Source: Methanomicrobiaceae archaeon (GTDB taxonomy: Archaea > Halobacteriota > Methanomicrobia > Methanomicrobiales > Methanomicrobiaceae). Taken from it: 64,000 nt of DNA. The stretch is taken from positions 124,001-188,000 of the forward strand of contig JAFGNT010000004.1 in assembly GCA_016926855.1 (NCBI GenBank), given 5' to 3'. The number at the start of each line of letters is the position of its first letter. The first letter of the stretch is position 1. This document shows, one piece after another, positions 18,786 through 27,758 of the stretch. The notes under the pieces were generated by a model that had not been told where the DNA came from, ran no database searches, and was given only the letters and a program-made list of their open reading frames with translations. Both the position numbers and the translations under genes were made by a program.

Positions 18786-19380
18786 ACAGCGCACAGACGG
18801 GCACGCCATCCACGTCACGGAGGTTGCGTTTGTCGAAGATGACGGAGATACCGACCGGGTGGGCACCGTGGGTATGCAGGAAATCAACGATTTCCCGCAT
18901 CGTATTACCGCTCGTGATCACATCGTCGACAATGAGGCAGCGCTCCCCGGAAACCTTCGAAAAGTTATCGCTTACCGAACCGACCGGTTTATCCCCCAGG
19001 GCATGCTTTTTCGGGTAGTACATAGTGAACTTCAGGTCCATCTCCGCTGCGATGAGGGTGGCGAGGGGAATGCCGGACTGGGCCACACCGATGACGACGG
19101 TCGGTAATTCGGGTTCATCGACCCCTCCCGGCAGTGCCCGGCACGCGTGATACCACCGCGTGAACATCATCGCGGCGATGCCTTGAAGCATATCGGCGTG
19201 GGAACTGACGGCGGACCAGTCGATATGGATGTCTTTGGGCACTTCCGCACCTTTCTTCTGGGTCAGCAGCCAGGTGATCGTCTCCATCGAGAGCGAGAGT
19301 TCATCGGCGATCTGACTTGGGCTGTGGCCTTTTGCCTGGAGCGTTTTGGCTTTCGCGATCAACTCTTCGAGGGATGACAT
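18763..19380 (-). CDS. gfcR: GfcR-type transcriptional regulator (PyrE-like, HTH plus phosphoribosyltransferase fold)
   Basis: About 205 residues. An N-terminal helix-turn-helix ([20 protein letters not shown]) is followed by a phosphoribosyltransferase domain with the PRPP loop [15 protein letters not shown]. Such proteins were long annotated as orotate phosphoribosyltransferase-like and in haloarchaea act as the regulator GfcR of sugar metabolism. I chose ATG 19380 because a TATA box (19403-19409) lies 22 bases upstream, the distance for a leaderless mRNA; the GTG at 19398 would fall before the predicted start of transcription. It is the last gene of the prs-rtcA-nob1 run but has its own promoter inside the end of nob1. 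Confidence 0.88.
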   Translation of the reverse strand: MSSLEELIAKAKTLQAKGHSPSQIADELSLSMETITWLLTQKKGAEVPKDIHIDWSAVSSHADMLQGIAAMMFTRWYHACRALPGGVDEPELPTVVIGVAQSGIPLATLIAAEMDLKFTMYYPKKHALGDKPVGSVSDNFSKVSGERCLIVDDVITSGNTMREIVDFLHTHGAHPVGISVIFDKRNLRDVDGVPVCALFKVSRID

Positions 19381-19401
19381 GCGGAAGAGGTTTGCCACTA
19401 T

Positions 19402-19857
19402 CTATTTAAGCTTTCTTTTTATCTGTGCTCCGCAGAATTCGCATGTCCCCTCGTTTTTAAAATAGCGGCCGCACCCGCTGCAGCGGTACCGCCACCGCCG
19501 CGGTTTCGCCCGACGCTGCAGGATCGGCTGCACGGGCACCTTCATGCGCATCGCCACATTCTGGATTGCGAAATCGTCCGTGCAGACGGCGGCGCCGAGG
19601 TCATGGGCGAGCGCGATAACGCCGATATCGGTCTCCGAGAGTACGGATGCATCGCCTGTCTGCACCGCCTCAGCCCTCACCCGTGCAACCGTATCGGGGG
19701 CGGGCTCCCGGACCTGCAGGCCAGCAGCACACAGTGTATCGAACCGGCATTTTGAGGCGAGATCCTTCAGTTCGGCGGCGACATCAGGCGTGGTATACAA
19801 CGGCCCGTTGAGGGGGATGTCTGTAAAAAAAGCCGATGCATCGAGAACAATGCTCAT
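19402..19857 (-). CDS. nob1: Nob1 endonuclease (PIN domain plus zinc ribbon)
   Basis: 151 residues from ATG 19857, which overlaps the rtcA stop by four bases; the longer frame would lie inside rtcA. The PIN domain has acidic metal ligands in VLDASAFF, SETDIGVIALA and CTDDFAIQNVA. The C-terminal zinc ribbon is YRCSGCGRYF followed by CEFCGAQIKRKLK. Nob1 makes the 3' end of 16S rRNA in archaea. Its placement after rtcA and prs joins rRNA maturation with RNA-end modification and PRPP supply. Confidence 0.95.
   Translation of the reverse strand: MSIVLDASAFFTDIPLNGPLYTTPDVAAELKDLASKCRFDTLCAAGLQVREPAPDTVARVRAEAVQTGDASVLSETDIGVIALAHDLGAAVCTDDFAIQNVAMRMKVPVQPILQRRAKPRRWRYRCSGCGRYFKNEGTCEFCGAQIKRKLK
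19403..19409 (-). promoter_or_regulatory. TATA box for leaderless gfcR mRNA
   Basis: On the minus strand TTAAATA lies 22 bases before the ATG at 19380, so transcription would begin at or next to the start codon. It overlaps the last codons of nob1. Confidence 0.55.
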
Positions 19858-20831
19858 GCAGCCATCTCCCAGATGCTGCCCGGCCTCTCCCGGAGTGAAA
19901 TGTCGTGCCCGAAGGCTGCTGCAAGCCGGCACATGGTCTTCGTATGGTCGGTCGGCCGGGTGGTTGTGATCATCCCTCCGGCCGACGCGAGGATAATAAC
20001 AAGCTGATCCGCAAGGTGCCTGTCTGCCAAACCCGGCTCGGCATACGCCTCTAAAAACGCGTTCGCAGCGTCGGTTCCCACGGCTTCCGCGGGGTAACCG
20101 CGCCGACCAAGGGCGACGCCCCCTTTTCTCCCGGCGACAACCGTGCAGGAACTCCCCGCGGAGGGGCCTTCACGCGTATCGATGGTGCAGGTGGCCGGGG
20201 TTCCGGAGAGCCGGCGTGCCGCTGCAGCTGCCTGCCGCCGGGCAACATGGGCGGGGAGGCGCGAGGAGCAGGAGAAGATGCGGACGGGCTCGGATGAGGT
20301 TTCCGGTGACAGCGCCCGGAGTTCCTTTTTGTGGATATGGACTGTCACCCGCCCCCCGCCTCGCGGGTAATATCCCCGTTCGTGCACCTCGACGGAAATC
20401 TCCGCCCCCTGATTTCGGAGTGTCTCGCAGAATACGGCATCGAAGTACTCTATCGTGGGGCTCTTCTGTATTTCCGTTCCTCCGGTGACCGTGATTCGGC
20501 CTCCCACGGCAAGTGCGACAGGCAGCCATGCCTGCAGCACAAGGGGGATGCTGCCCGCCGTGCCGATATCGATGACGATATCCCGTACAGTGAGGTCATG
20601 CGGGGAAAAGACGATGTCCGTGCTTCCGGGAACGAGGTTCGTGCATTCGGCCCCGCAGATGCCGGCCACCGCCCGTACGGCTGCGATATGCTGGGGGGCA
20701 AGGCCGGGATTCGTACGGTTTTTCCTGATATTGGATATCTCGACGGGCACTCCCGCGAGGGCTGAGAACGCCACCGCTCCTCTGACGATCTGCCCGCCCC
20801 CTTCCAGGTATGACCCGTCTATCCTGATCAT
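19854..20831 (-). CDS. rtcA: RNA 3'-terminal phosphate cyclase
   Basis: 325 residues. RtcA uses ATP to turn RNA 3'-phosphate ends into 2',3'-cyclic phosphates. The start MIRIDGSYLEGGGQIVRGAV is the family hallmark and fixes ATG 20831; the 48 extra codons upstream lie within prs. Other motifs are GTAGSIPLVLQAWLPV, ERGYYPRGGG and the C-terminal RPTDHTKTMCRL, whose His is the position used for adenylation. It overlaps prs by four bases upstream and nob1 by four downstream, so the three genes form one translationally coupled unit. Confidence 0.96.
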   Translation of the reverse strand: MIRIDGSYLEGGGQIVRGAVAFSALAGVPVEISNIRKNRTNPGLAPQHIAAVRAVAGICGAECTNLVPGSTDIVFSPHDLTVRDIVIDIGTAGSIPLVLQAWLPVALAVGGRITVTGGTEIQKSPTIEYFDAVFCETLRNQGAEISVEVHERGYYPRGGGRVTVHIHKKELRALSPETSSEPVRIFSCSSRLPAHVARRQAAAAARRLSGTPATCTIDTREGPSAGSSCTVVAGRKGGVALGRRGYPAEAVGTDAANAFLEAYAEPGLADRHLADQLVIILASAGGMITTTRPTDHTKTMCRLAAAFGHDISLRERPGSIWEMAA

Positions 20832-21682
20832 GGTGTCCGGATGGCCGCGGCTATACGTCCCGCGGCAGAGAAACGGCTGGATGCGGATTCGATAGTATCG
20901 CTCGCCGCAACCGACCTGACTCCCGCATGGCAGAGGCGGGCATATGCTCCGCCTGCCAGCACGCCGTGGACGCACGCGGTATGGACAGCGGCTGCACCGG
21001 CCTCGTATAGCATGGCTGTTGCCGTCGCAAGAGTGCCGCCTGTCGAGATGATGTCGTCCACGATCACAACCTCACGTCCCGCCGCCGCGATCGTCTTTGG
21101 CTCGATACGGACATGATCACCGGAGAGCCGTGTCTTTTTAAGCTCGTCACAGTCCCAGCCGCCCGCTGCCGCGATTGCAGCCGCGAATGCCGCCGCACCG
21201 CCGTCCGGTGCCAGAATGAGCGGGTCCTTACAGCCCATTGTCCTGATAAACGCCCCGATGTCGGGAGCGAGGGAGACCGATGCGGCCGGCACGTCGAAAT
21301 GAGAGAGCACCGAATCCTCGTGGATATTCACGGTTATTACGTGGTCCACGCCCCGGCTGAGCGCCCGTGCGATCGCCCGGGCACTGACGGGCTCCCCGGG
21401 GTTGAACTGCCTGTCCTGCCGTGCGTAGCCCATGTACGGAATGACCAGTGTTGTCCCGGCATCAGCGCATGCATCGATGAGCAGCAGGAGCTCTACGAAT
21501 GAATCGCTGTCGACAATGCTTCCCACAACTACCATCTCGGTATCGAGCCCGCCGGCCCGGACATAGAGCTCTCCATCGGGGAAACGGGCAAAACGAGCGT
21601 CAGTGATGTCGGCTTCCAGGGCTTCGGCGAGGCGGCTTCCGAGAATCTGGGATTTTTCCGTGCATATTACCTTCATTTGCAT
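20828..21682 (-). CDS. prs: Ribose-phosphate pyrophosphokinase (PRPP synthetase)
   Basis: 284 residues, the short archaeal form. It makes PRPP from ribose 5-phosphate and ATP for nucleotide, His, Trp and methanopterin synthesis. Motifs: FPDGELYVRAGG, the ATP loop YMGYARQDRQFNPGEPVSAR, the conserved NIHEDSVLSHF, and the PRPP-binding VVIVDDIISTGGTLATA. Either of two in-frame Met codons (21682, 21676) may be used. A TATA-like GTTTAAGT lies at 21700-21707. It heads the prs-rtcA-nob1 unit. Confidence 0.96.
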   Translation of the reverse strand: MQMKVICTEKSQILGSRLAEALEADITDARFARFPDGELYVRAGGLDTEMVVVGSIVDSDSFVELLLLIDACADAGTTLVIPYMGYARQDRQFNPGEPVSARAIARALSRGVDHVITVNIHEDSVLSHFDVPAASVSLAPDIGAFIRTMGCKDPLILAPDGGAAAFAAAIAAAGGWDCDELKKTRLSGDHVRIEPKTIAAAGREVVIVDDIISTGGTLATATAMLYEAGAAAVHTACVHGVLAGGAYARLCHAGVRSVAASDTIESASSRFSAAGRIAAAIRTP

Positions 21683-21699
21683 TACCTTTTCTAGAAAGT

Positions 21700-21727
21700 A
21701 CTTAAACTATCAGGAATGATTTATTAA
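21700..21727. promoter_or_regulatory. Divergent promoter region prs / lonB
   Basis: The minus-strand element GTTTAAGT (21700-21707) faces prs and places its start of transcription near the first Met codons. The plus-strand element TTTATTAA (21719-21726) faces lonB, with a start expected near 21748 and GAGAGGT just before the ATG at 21760. Confidence 0.5.
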
Positions 21728-21759
21728 AGAACTATGCGTGAAGAGAGGTATATCCACTC

Positions 21760-23706
21760 ATGGAAAATTCAGATAATACGGTTCACGATACCATAATAAC
21801 GAATCAGGATGAGCCCGAATTTGAGGACCCCGTCCTTGAGGATCTGGAGATAGATACATCCTCCGATATCGATATCCCAACGAGTTTAATCGATCAGGTG
21901 ATAGGACAGGAGCATGCCGTCGAGGTAATCGAAAAGGCGGCGGTGCAGCGGCGGCACGTGATGATGATCGGGACGCCCGGCACCGGCAAATCGATGCTTG
22001 CAAAGGCAATGGCGGAGCTCCTCCCCAAAGAGGAGATGCAGGACATCCTGATCTACCCGAATTCCGAGGACTCCAATACGCCGATTGTAAGGACCGTCAA
22101 GGCGGGACGAGGGAAGGAGATCGTCGCGGCACATAAAGGTGAAGTCCGGAAGCGGATGCAGATGAGAAGCACCCTCATCATGCTCCTGATAATCGGCATT
22201 GTGGGCTACGCCTTCATCACGATGCAGTGGCTGATGGGCATTATTGCGGCGGCGTTTGTCTTCATGGCGCTGAAATATTCGACACCCCGTGAAGAGACGA
22301 TGATCCCCAAACTGCTCATATCCAACGACGGCAAGGCAACGGCACCGTTTATCGACGGGACGGGTTCGCATGCGGGTGCCCTGCTCGGGGACGTACGCCA
22401 CGATCCCTTCCAGAGCGGCGGTCTGGAAACACCCTCGCACGACCGCGTCGAGGCGGGAGCAATTCACAAGGCGCACAAAGGCGTGCTCTTTATCGACGAG
22501 ATCAACACCCTCACCGCTCACTCCCAGCAGAACCTCCTCACGGCACTGCAGGAAGGCGAATTTCCTATCACCGGGCAGAGCGAGCGTTCAAGTGGCGCCA
22601 TGGTCCGGACGGAGCCTGTCCCGTGCCGGTTCGTGATGATCGCGGCCGGGAATCTGGATGCGATGCAGGGCATGCATCCCGCACTCCGTTCCCGTATCCG
22701 AGGGTACGGGTATGAAGTCTATATGAAAGAGACGATGGAGGATACACCCGAAAACCGCAGGAAGTTCATCAGGTTCATTGCGCAGGAAGTCAAAAACGAC
22801 GGAAAAATCCCGCATTTCGACAGGAGTGCAATAGAGGAGATCATCCGCGAGGGGCTCAGGCGCAGTAACCGGAAAGGGCACCTGACCCTGAAACTTCGTG
22901 ACATGGGCGGGCTGATCCGTGTTGCGGGTGACCTGGCACGGCAGCAGGGTGCCGAGGTCACAACTGCGGAGCACGTGATCGGGGCTAAGGAGATGGCACG
23001 CTCCATCGAGGATCAGGTATCCGACGAGTACATCCGGCGAAGCCGCGAATACGAACTGACCGTGATTGAGGGCACGTCCATCGGGCGGGTAAACGGCCTT
23101 GCGGTCATGGGCAGCGATTCGGGCTCGGTTCTTCCGATCATGGCGGAAGTCACGCCCACGCAGGGTGCGACGGGCACTGTGATTGCGACCGGCATGCTCA
23201 AGGAGATCGCCCAGGAATCCATTAAAAACGTAAGCGCCATTATCAAGAAGTTCACGGGGAAGGATATCAAAAACCTCGACGTCCATATCCAGTTCATCGG
23301 CACCTACGGCGGTGTCGAGGGTGATTCGGCGTCCATCAGTGTAGCGACGGCGGTGATCAGCGCTGTCGAGGGCATTCCCGTGCGGCAGGATATCGCCATG
23401 ACCGGGTCGCTCTCCGTCCGCGGCAACGTTCTCCCTGTGGGCGGCGTTACCTACAAGATCGAGGCCGCTGCCAAGGCGGGGATTAAAAAAGTCATTATCC
23501 CGTATGCCAACCGTGACGATGTGCTCATCGAAGAGCGGTACCAGTCGCTCGTCGAAGTCGTCCCTGTTGAAACAATCGAGGAAGTACTTGAAATCGCGCT
23601 CGTCCCGGAGAACCGGGAAGGCTTCCTCGCAAAAATCAGGAAGATCGCAGAAAAGGCAAGCCCCGCGACGTTTGAGAAACCTCTCACAACCCCCTCGGGG
23701 GTCTAG
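21760..23706 (+). CDS. lonB: Archaeal membrane-bound Lon protease (LonB)
   Basis: 648 residues. LonB degrades damaged and regulatory proteins at the inner face of the membrane. Walker A is [10 protein letters not shown] (about 72-81). Two membrane spans ([17 protein letters not shown] and [14 protein letters not shown], about 140-175) are inserted within the AAA+ domain as in all LonB. Walker B is VLFIDEIN. The C-terminal protease domain has the catalytic Ser in [10 protein letters not shown] and the Lys in [14 protein letters not shown], a Ser-Lys dyad. The length fits the family. tldD starts only three bases after the stop, so lonB heads a proteolysis operon. Confidence 0.97.
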   Translation: MENSDNTVHDTIITNQDEPEFEDPVLEDLEIDTSSDIDIPTSLIDQVIGQEHAVEVIEKAAVQRRHVMMIGTPGTGKSMLAKAMAELLPKEEMQDILIYPNSEDSNTPIVRTVKAGRGKEIVAAHKGEVRKRMQMRSTLIMLLIIGIVGYAFITMQWLMGIIAAAFVFMALKYSTPREETMIPKLLISNDGKATAPFIDGTGSHAGALLGDVRHDPFQSGGLETPSHDRVEAGAIHKAHKGVLFIDEINTLTAHSQQNLLTALQEGEFPITGQSERSSGAMVRTEPVPCRFVMIAAGNLDAMQGMHPALRSRIRGYGYEVYMKETMEDTPENRRKFIRFIAQEVKNDGKIPHFDRSAIEEIIREGLRRSNRKGHLTLKLRDMGGLIRVAGDLARQQGAEVTTAEHVIGAKEMARSIEDQVSDEYIRRSREYELTVIEGTSIGRVNGLAVMGSDSGSVLPIMAEVTPTQGATGTVIATGMLKEIAQESIKNVSAIIKKFTGKDIKNLDVHIQFIGTYGGVEGDSASISVATAVISAVEGIPVRQDIAMTGSLSVRGNVLPVGGVTYKIEAAAKAGIKKVIIPYANRDDVLIEERYQSLVEVVPVETIEEVLEIALVPENREGFLAKIRKIAEKASPATFEKPLTTPSGV

Positions 23707-23709
23707 GGC

Positions 23710-25038
23710 ATGGAGGAGCCGCGGTACTGGGATATCCGGCATGTGGGGGGCGAAAGCACCCACATCGATATCGACAACGGCGTTGTGGAATCGGCCGGAA
23801 CCAGCTTTTTTGACACGGCAGTCCTGCGGGTTCTCGCGGGAAAAGGGTGGGGCATCCTCACCATCGACAACTATGCGTCCTGCAGCAAAGCGGATATCGA
23901 GGCATACATCGGGCGTGCGATAAAACTCGCCCGTGTCACCGAGGAAGAGGTCACGCTCGCCGATGCGCCGTCGGGAATCCTCCCGGTACCGGCGCCCCGC
24001 GAAGATCCCCGTGACGTCTCCCTTGAGGAGAAAAGGGATCTTCTCGCATCAATCGAGGCGGCGGCCCGTATCCCGGGTATTGCGAGCACCCGCGGCCACT
24101 ATACCGAAGGGATGAACCGGGTCGCATTCCTTGACAGCAGCGGTCAGGAATACCAGTACGAGATCTCCCGGTGTGGTTTTTCGGTCCTTGCAGTCGCCCG
24201 GAAAGGCGACCTGATGCAGATGGCTCGCGAGAGTGAACACACGATTACCGGGCTGAACCTTCGGCACCGCGAGGCGATGGGGCGGGAAGCTGCGGAGCGG
24301 GCGGTTGCCCTCCTCGATGCACAGCCCGCGGCAGGCGGGCGCATGCACGCTGTGCTTGATCCGGAACTTGCGGGTGTCTTCGCCCACGAAGCTATCGGCC
24401 ATGCAAGCGAGGGCGATCTCGTGAAAGAGGGAAGTTCCGTGATCCGGGGAAAAATCGGGGAAAAGATCGGGAATGAAATCCTCACCATCGTGGATGACCC
24501 GACAATCCCTGAATTCGGGTTCGAACCGGTCGATGCGGAGGGTGTGGCGGTCAGGCGGACGGAGATAATCAGGAGAGGAGTACTCTCCGCGTATCTCCAC
24601 AACCGCCAGACGCTCGCTGCCGTCGGCGACGGTGTGGCGGGACATGCCCGTGCAGTGGCGGGCGATTCGCCGATTGTGCGGATGAGCAACACCTTCATCG
24701 AGAACGGGGACGCAACGTTTGAGGAAGTTCTCGAAGGCTGCGGTACGGGAATTCTCCTGAAAGGCTCCCGTGGCGGACAGGTCGATCCCGGGCGGGGCAT
24801 ATTCCAGTTCAACGCAGAATACGGATACCTCGTTGAAAACGGGGAGCTGGGTGCGATGGTGCGGGACGTCTCACTCTCGGGTGAGATCCTGCGCACACTG
24901 CACGCAATCGTATTGTGCGCACAGGACAGGCAGATGCACCAGGGATTCTGCGGGAAAAGCGGGCAGAGCGTTCCGGTGAGCGACGGGTCACCCCATATCC
25001 TTCTTGAAGATGCCGTGGTGGGTGGTCCCGGTGCATAA
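23710..25038 (+). CDS. tldD: TldD metalloprotease subunit
   Basis: 442 residues. TldD and TldE form a heterodimer that cleaves unfolded peptides; TldD holds the active site. The zinc motif HEAIGHASEGD (about residues 223-233) matches the HExxxH type of TldD. GCGTGILLKGSRGGQVDPG is another conserved element. The start is ATG 23710, three bases after the lonB stop. The partner tldE overlaps its 3' end, which fits equal production of the two subunits. Confidence 0.95.
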   Translation: MEEPRYWDIRHVGGESTHIDIDNGVVESAGTSFFDTAVLRVLAGKGWGILTIDNYASCSKADIEAYIGRAIKLARVTEEEVTLADAPSGILPVPAPREDPRDVSLEEKRDLLASIEAAARIPGIASTRGHYTEGMNRVAFLDSSGQEYQYEISRCGFSVLAVARKGDLMQMARESEHTITGLNLRHREAMGREAAERAVALLDAQPAAGGRMHAVLDPELAGVFAHEAIGHASEGDLVKEGSSVIRGKIGEKIGNEILTIVDDPTIPEFGFEPVDAEGVAVRRTEIIRRGVLSAYLHNRQTLAAVGDGVAGHARAVAGDSPIVRMSNTFIENGDATFEEVLEGCGTGILLKGSRGGQVDPGRGIFQFNAEYGYLVENGELGAMVRDVSLSGEILRTLHAIVLCAQDRQMHQGFCGKSGQSVPVSDGSPHILLEDAVVGGPGA

Positions 25039-26332
25039 GGACCATGATGCCGGAAGTGTGATCGAGGCGATCCTCCGGGAGGGTGCCCGTCTCGCCGACG
25101 AGGTCGAAGTATTCTTCGGGGAAGGCTCATCCGTCTCCGCCGACCTGAAACAGACGATTGTGGGAGAAGCTCACCTCTCACGTTCGTGGGGGCTGGGTAT
25201 CCGGACAATCAGCGGCGGCCGCATCGGGATCTCGAGCACGAACGATCCGGAAAAATGGCGCGAATGCCTCGACGCCGCAATTGCGGGAGGCAGGCTCGCT
25301 ACGCCGCAGGAATGGCACGGTCTGCCGGCCCCGGCGCACTTCGAAGGCGACGTGCCGGTTTTCGATCCGACGGTCCGTGTTGAGATCGAACCGGCCCGTG
25401 AGATGCTCCGGGAGTTGCTTTCCGGCGCCGCCACCTACCCTGCGGATGTTGTCGGTGGATCCGCAGCCCTGTCACGAGCCTCTCTGATCCTTGCAAACAG
25501 CACAGGCGTTTGGTATTCGAAGGAAAAGACCGGTGTCGGCATATCGCTTGAGGCGATCTCAGGGACGTCGACGGGGTATGAATTCGACCGATCGTGTTTC
25601 CTCGACGTCGATCCCTTCGATGTCGGGAAGCAGGCAGCCTTTTATGCCGCGAAATCAGCGGGCGGCACCGACATTGCGACCGGCACCCATGATGTCATTC
25701 TCTCTCCCATTGCTCTCTCACAACTCCTCGGGCATGTTCTTGTCCCGGCACTCTCGGGCCGGAATGTCCATGCGGGCCGTTCTTTTCTCGCCGGCCGCAT
25801 CGGCGAGCAGGTGATCGGGGAAACTCTCTCCGTCTGTGACCACCCGCACACACGGGGACTCGGAAGCACGCTCTGGGATGCGGAAGGCGTCCCCACACGG
25901 CGTCTTGACTTTATCAAAGACGGGGTGCTGTCCTGCTTCGCCTACGACCTGAAAACGGCGTACCGCTACGGGGAAGAGACGACGGGCTCAGCCGTTCGCG
26001 GCGGTGCCGGAGGTTCGCCGACCATCGGGGTGCGGAACGTTCTGCTGGAAGGCCCGCGGGGTGATATTGCAGAAGACCGTGCGATCTTTGCGCACGATCT
26101 CGTTGGTGCCCACACCGCCAACCCGATCACCGGCGACTTCTCGGTTGAGCTCTCGAATGCCTTCTGGATGGAGGGCGGCGACTTCGACACGCCGATCCGG
26201 TCCGCCATGCTCGCAGGCAACGTCTTCGAAATGCTCGGCCGCGTCGACGGCCTCGGCCGCGAGAACCGGATCGTCGGTACGATGATCCTTCCCCCGGTAA
26301 GGTTCAAGAGCATGCAGGTCATTGGTAAGTAA
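25031..26332 (+). CDS. pmbA: TldE/PmbA metalloprotease partner subunit
   Basis: 433 residues from GTG 25031, which overlaps the last codons and stop of tldD (GTGCATAA). The frame is open back to 25004 and a GTG at 25019 is a possible alternative. Family features are AFYAAKSAGG, SQLLGHVLVPALSGRNV and RDHDLVGAHTAN-like motifs near the C-terminus (HDLVGAHTANPITGDFSVEL). TldE lacks the HExxxH site and serves as the non-catalytic or substrate-guiding half of the dimer. It is followed after one base by a small BofA-like membrane gene. Confidence 0.94.
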   Translation: MHKDHDAGSVIEAILREGARLADEVEVFFGEGSSVSADLKQTIVGEAHLSRSWGLGIRTISGGRIGISSTNDPEKWRECLDAAIAGGRLATPQEWHGLPAPAHFEGDVPVFDPTVRVEIEPAREMLRELLSGAATYPADVVGGSAALSRASLILANSTGVWYSKEKTGVGISLEAISGTSTGYEFDRSCFLDVDPFDVGKQAAFYAAKSAGGTDIATGTHDVILSPIALSQLLGHVLVPALSGRNVHAGRSFLAGRIGEQVIGETLSVCDHPHTRGLGSTLWDAEGVPTRRLDFIKDGVLSCFAYDLKTAYRYGEETTGSAVRGGAGGSPTIGVRNVLLEGPRGDIAEDRAIFAHDLVGAHTANPITGDFSVELSNAFWMEGGDFDTPIRSAMLAGNVFEMLGRVDGLGRENRIVGTMILPPVRFKSMQVIGK

Positions 26333-26333
26333 G

Positions 26334-26588
26334 ATGATAGAAGCAATCCTGACCATCATTGTGGCCATCGCGGTGGCGGCGGGGATTTATTATTTCCTGA
26401 AGAAGGCGTCCACGCTTATCATTAATTCGATTATCGGTCTTATCACCCTCTTCCTGCTCAACCAGTTCGATTTTCTGGGCATCGGGCAGATCCCGATCAC
26501 ATGGGCGACGGTCATCGTCTGTGCTCTCGGCGGGCTGCCGGGTGCCGTGCTGCTGGTCATCCTTCACCTTGTCGGAATATCGATATAA
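26334..26588 (+). CDS. BofA-like integral membrane protein
   Basis: 84 residues with three hydrophobic stretches (ILTIIVAIAVAAGIYYFL, IINSIIGLITLFLLNQF, TWATVIVCALGGLPGAVLLV). The segment NSIIGLITLFLLN and the terminal LPGAVLLVILHLVG resemble the archaeal family named after Bacillus BofA, which inhibits an intramembrane protease during sigma-K processing. In archaea the role is not known. ATG 26334 starts one base after the pmbA stop, so it belongs to the lonB-tldD-tldE operon. A role in controlling proteolysis at the membrane is inference. Confidence 0.75.
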   Translation: MIEAILTIIVAIAVAAGIYYFLKKASTLIINSIIGLITLFLLNQFDFLGIGQIPITWATVIVCALGGLPGAVLLVILHLVGISI

Positions 26589-26689
26589 GCGTCGGGTAAA
26601 TTTCGCAAGGAGTCGCGTCGAGTCCCCATTCCCTGCATGAGCGGACGGGATCTCTCAAATCCTGTGTGGAAATTCCGGATGAACAACAC

Positions 26690-26697
26690 CTATATAG
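26690..26697 (+). promoter_or_regulatory. TATA box for the zinc-ribbon gene
   Basis: CTATATAG at 26690-26697, with the start of transcription expected near 26718 and GGAGATGGTGAT in the leader before ATG 26732. The preceding 100 bases after the bofA-like gene contain no gene. Confidence 0.55.
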
Positions 26698-26731
26698 CAT
26701 GTGCGGCAAACAGAGGAGATGGTGATAAACC

Positions 26732-26908
26732 ATGTGTACGACCGGCGGCGCGTCCAACGTGGACTTTGAGAGTAATGACGAGGATATTGAAAGGGATCTA
26801 AAAGGGAAAGGCCCGAAGAAGTTTCGGTGCAGTGACTGTTCCACACCGTTTACCAGTAAATTTCCCGAATGTCCCGCGTGCGGATCTCGTGATGTTGTTC
26901 CGCTATGA
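26732..26908 (+). CDS. Small zinc-ribbon protein (58 aa)
   Basis: ATG 26732 to TGA 26906-26908. An acidic N-terminus (NVDFESNDEDIERD) precedes a two-CXXC zinc ribbon: FRCSDCSTPF and CPACGSRDVV. Such ribbons bind nucleic acid or proteins; the role is unknown. Its stop overlaps the ATG of the next gene (ATGA at 26905-26908), so the two are coupled. It has its own TATA box and a good ribosome-binding site. Confidence 0.75.
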   Translation: MCTTGGASNVDFESNDEDIERDLKGKGPKKFRCSDCSTPFTSKFPECPACGSRDVVPL

Positions 26909-27360
26909 ATATTCCCCTTTTTCGTGATCTGCTTCTTATTGAAAGCGGAAGCTCGTTTATTCTTGTCGGTAAAGTGAATGAGGGTTTTATCCTGCAACTG
27001 GAAACGTTCCGCGCCGAGATTGATCAGCCTCTCGCTCCCGACGACGTTGTTGTGGTCTCTGCACCGGAAGGCGGCCCTGTTCGTCTGGCGATCATGCTCC
27101 TCGAAATAGTCCGTACCTATCACATGCCCCTTGTCGTCCTCCCCCGTGATCACCCGGGGTCGCCCCATATCAGGATGGTCGTTTCGGCAGGGCCCGAAGT
27201 GGTCGGAACCTGTACAATAAGACGGGGGACTCACCCCGAACAGCACCTGATCTGCACGTCGGAAAAACTGGCAGGAATCCGCATCAGGGGGGTATCGGGA
27301 GGCGTTACGGTCAGAGGTTTTCCAGAGGAAACCTCGTTTTCGCATCTGGACGCAGACTGA
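26905..27360 (+). CDS. Hypothetical protein coupled to the zinc-ribbon gene (151 aa)
   Basis: A soluble, beta-rich protein: SSFILVGKVNEGFILQLETF, then VVVVSAPEGGPVRLAIMLLE and LVVLPRDHPGSPHIRMVV. The C-terminal part has alternating hydrophobic residues (GIRIRGVSGGVTVRGF). There is no membrane span or Cys cluster. I do not recognise the family. It overlaps the zinc-ribbon gene by four bases and ends 74 bases before ahaH, so it could share regulation with the ATP synthase, but a separate ahaH promoter is present. Confidence 0.7.
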   Translation: MNIPLFRDLLLIESGSSFILVGKVNEGFILQLETFRAEIDQPLAPDDVVVVSAPEGGPVRLAIMLLEIVRTYHMPLVVLPRDHPGSPHIRMVVSAGPEVVGTCTIRRGTHPEQHLICTSEKLAGIRIRGVSGGVTVRGFPEETSFSHLDAD

Positions 27361-27381
27361 GCGAGTATGAAAATAACAACA

Positions 27382-27390
27382 CATATTAAC
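27382..27390 (+). promoter_or_regulatory. Candidate A-ATPase operon promoter
   Basis: CATATTAAC at 27382-27390 sits about 25-30 bases before a likely start of transcription near 27412, ahead of the strong GAGGAGGG ribosome-binding site (27422-27429) and ATG 27435 of ahaH. Confidence 0.5.
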
Positions 27391-27434
27391 GATCCTTATC
27401 ATGAGTTATTGTATTGCCGTGAGAGGAGGGTTGG

Positions 27435-27758
27435 ATGAAGACTGAGGTCCTACAGAGTATCAAAAAGACAGAAGAAGAGTATAAATCAATGATTAGCGCT
27501 GCGGAAGAAGAGAAGAAACGCAGTATTGCCAGTGCGGAAGAGGAGGCGGATCGGATCGTGCAGAAAGCAGAGCTCGATTCGGGGGAATACCGAAAAGTTC
27601 GCCTTGCCGAAGCACGGAGCGTTGCAGCGCAGAAGTATGATGAAACCCTGAAACAGGGTGAGGAGGCTACAGCCGATATGAGGTCCGCCGCTTCTGGCAA
27701 CCTCAATAAAGCGGTTGAACTACTTGTGGAACGGTTTAAGGGGCAGATGAATGTTTAA
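27435..27758 (+). CDS. ahaH: A-type ATP synthase subunit H
   Basis: 107 residues, almost entirely helical and charged (SAAEEEKKRSIASAEEEADR), the coiled coil that pairs with subunit E in the peripheral stalks. It heads the operon in the order H-I-K-E-C-F-A-B-D, as in Methanosarcina. A strong GAGGAGGG precedes ATG 27435. Its 3' end overlaps ahaI by eight bases. Confidence 0.9.
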   Translation: MKTEVLQSIKKTEEEYKSMISAAEEEKKRSIASAEEEADRIVQKAELDSGEYRKVRLAEARSVAAQKYDETLKQGEEATADMRSAASGNLNKAVELLVERFKGQMNV

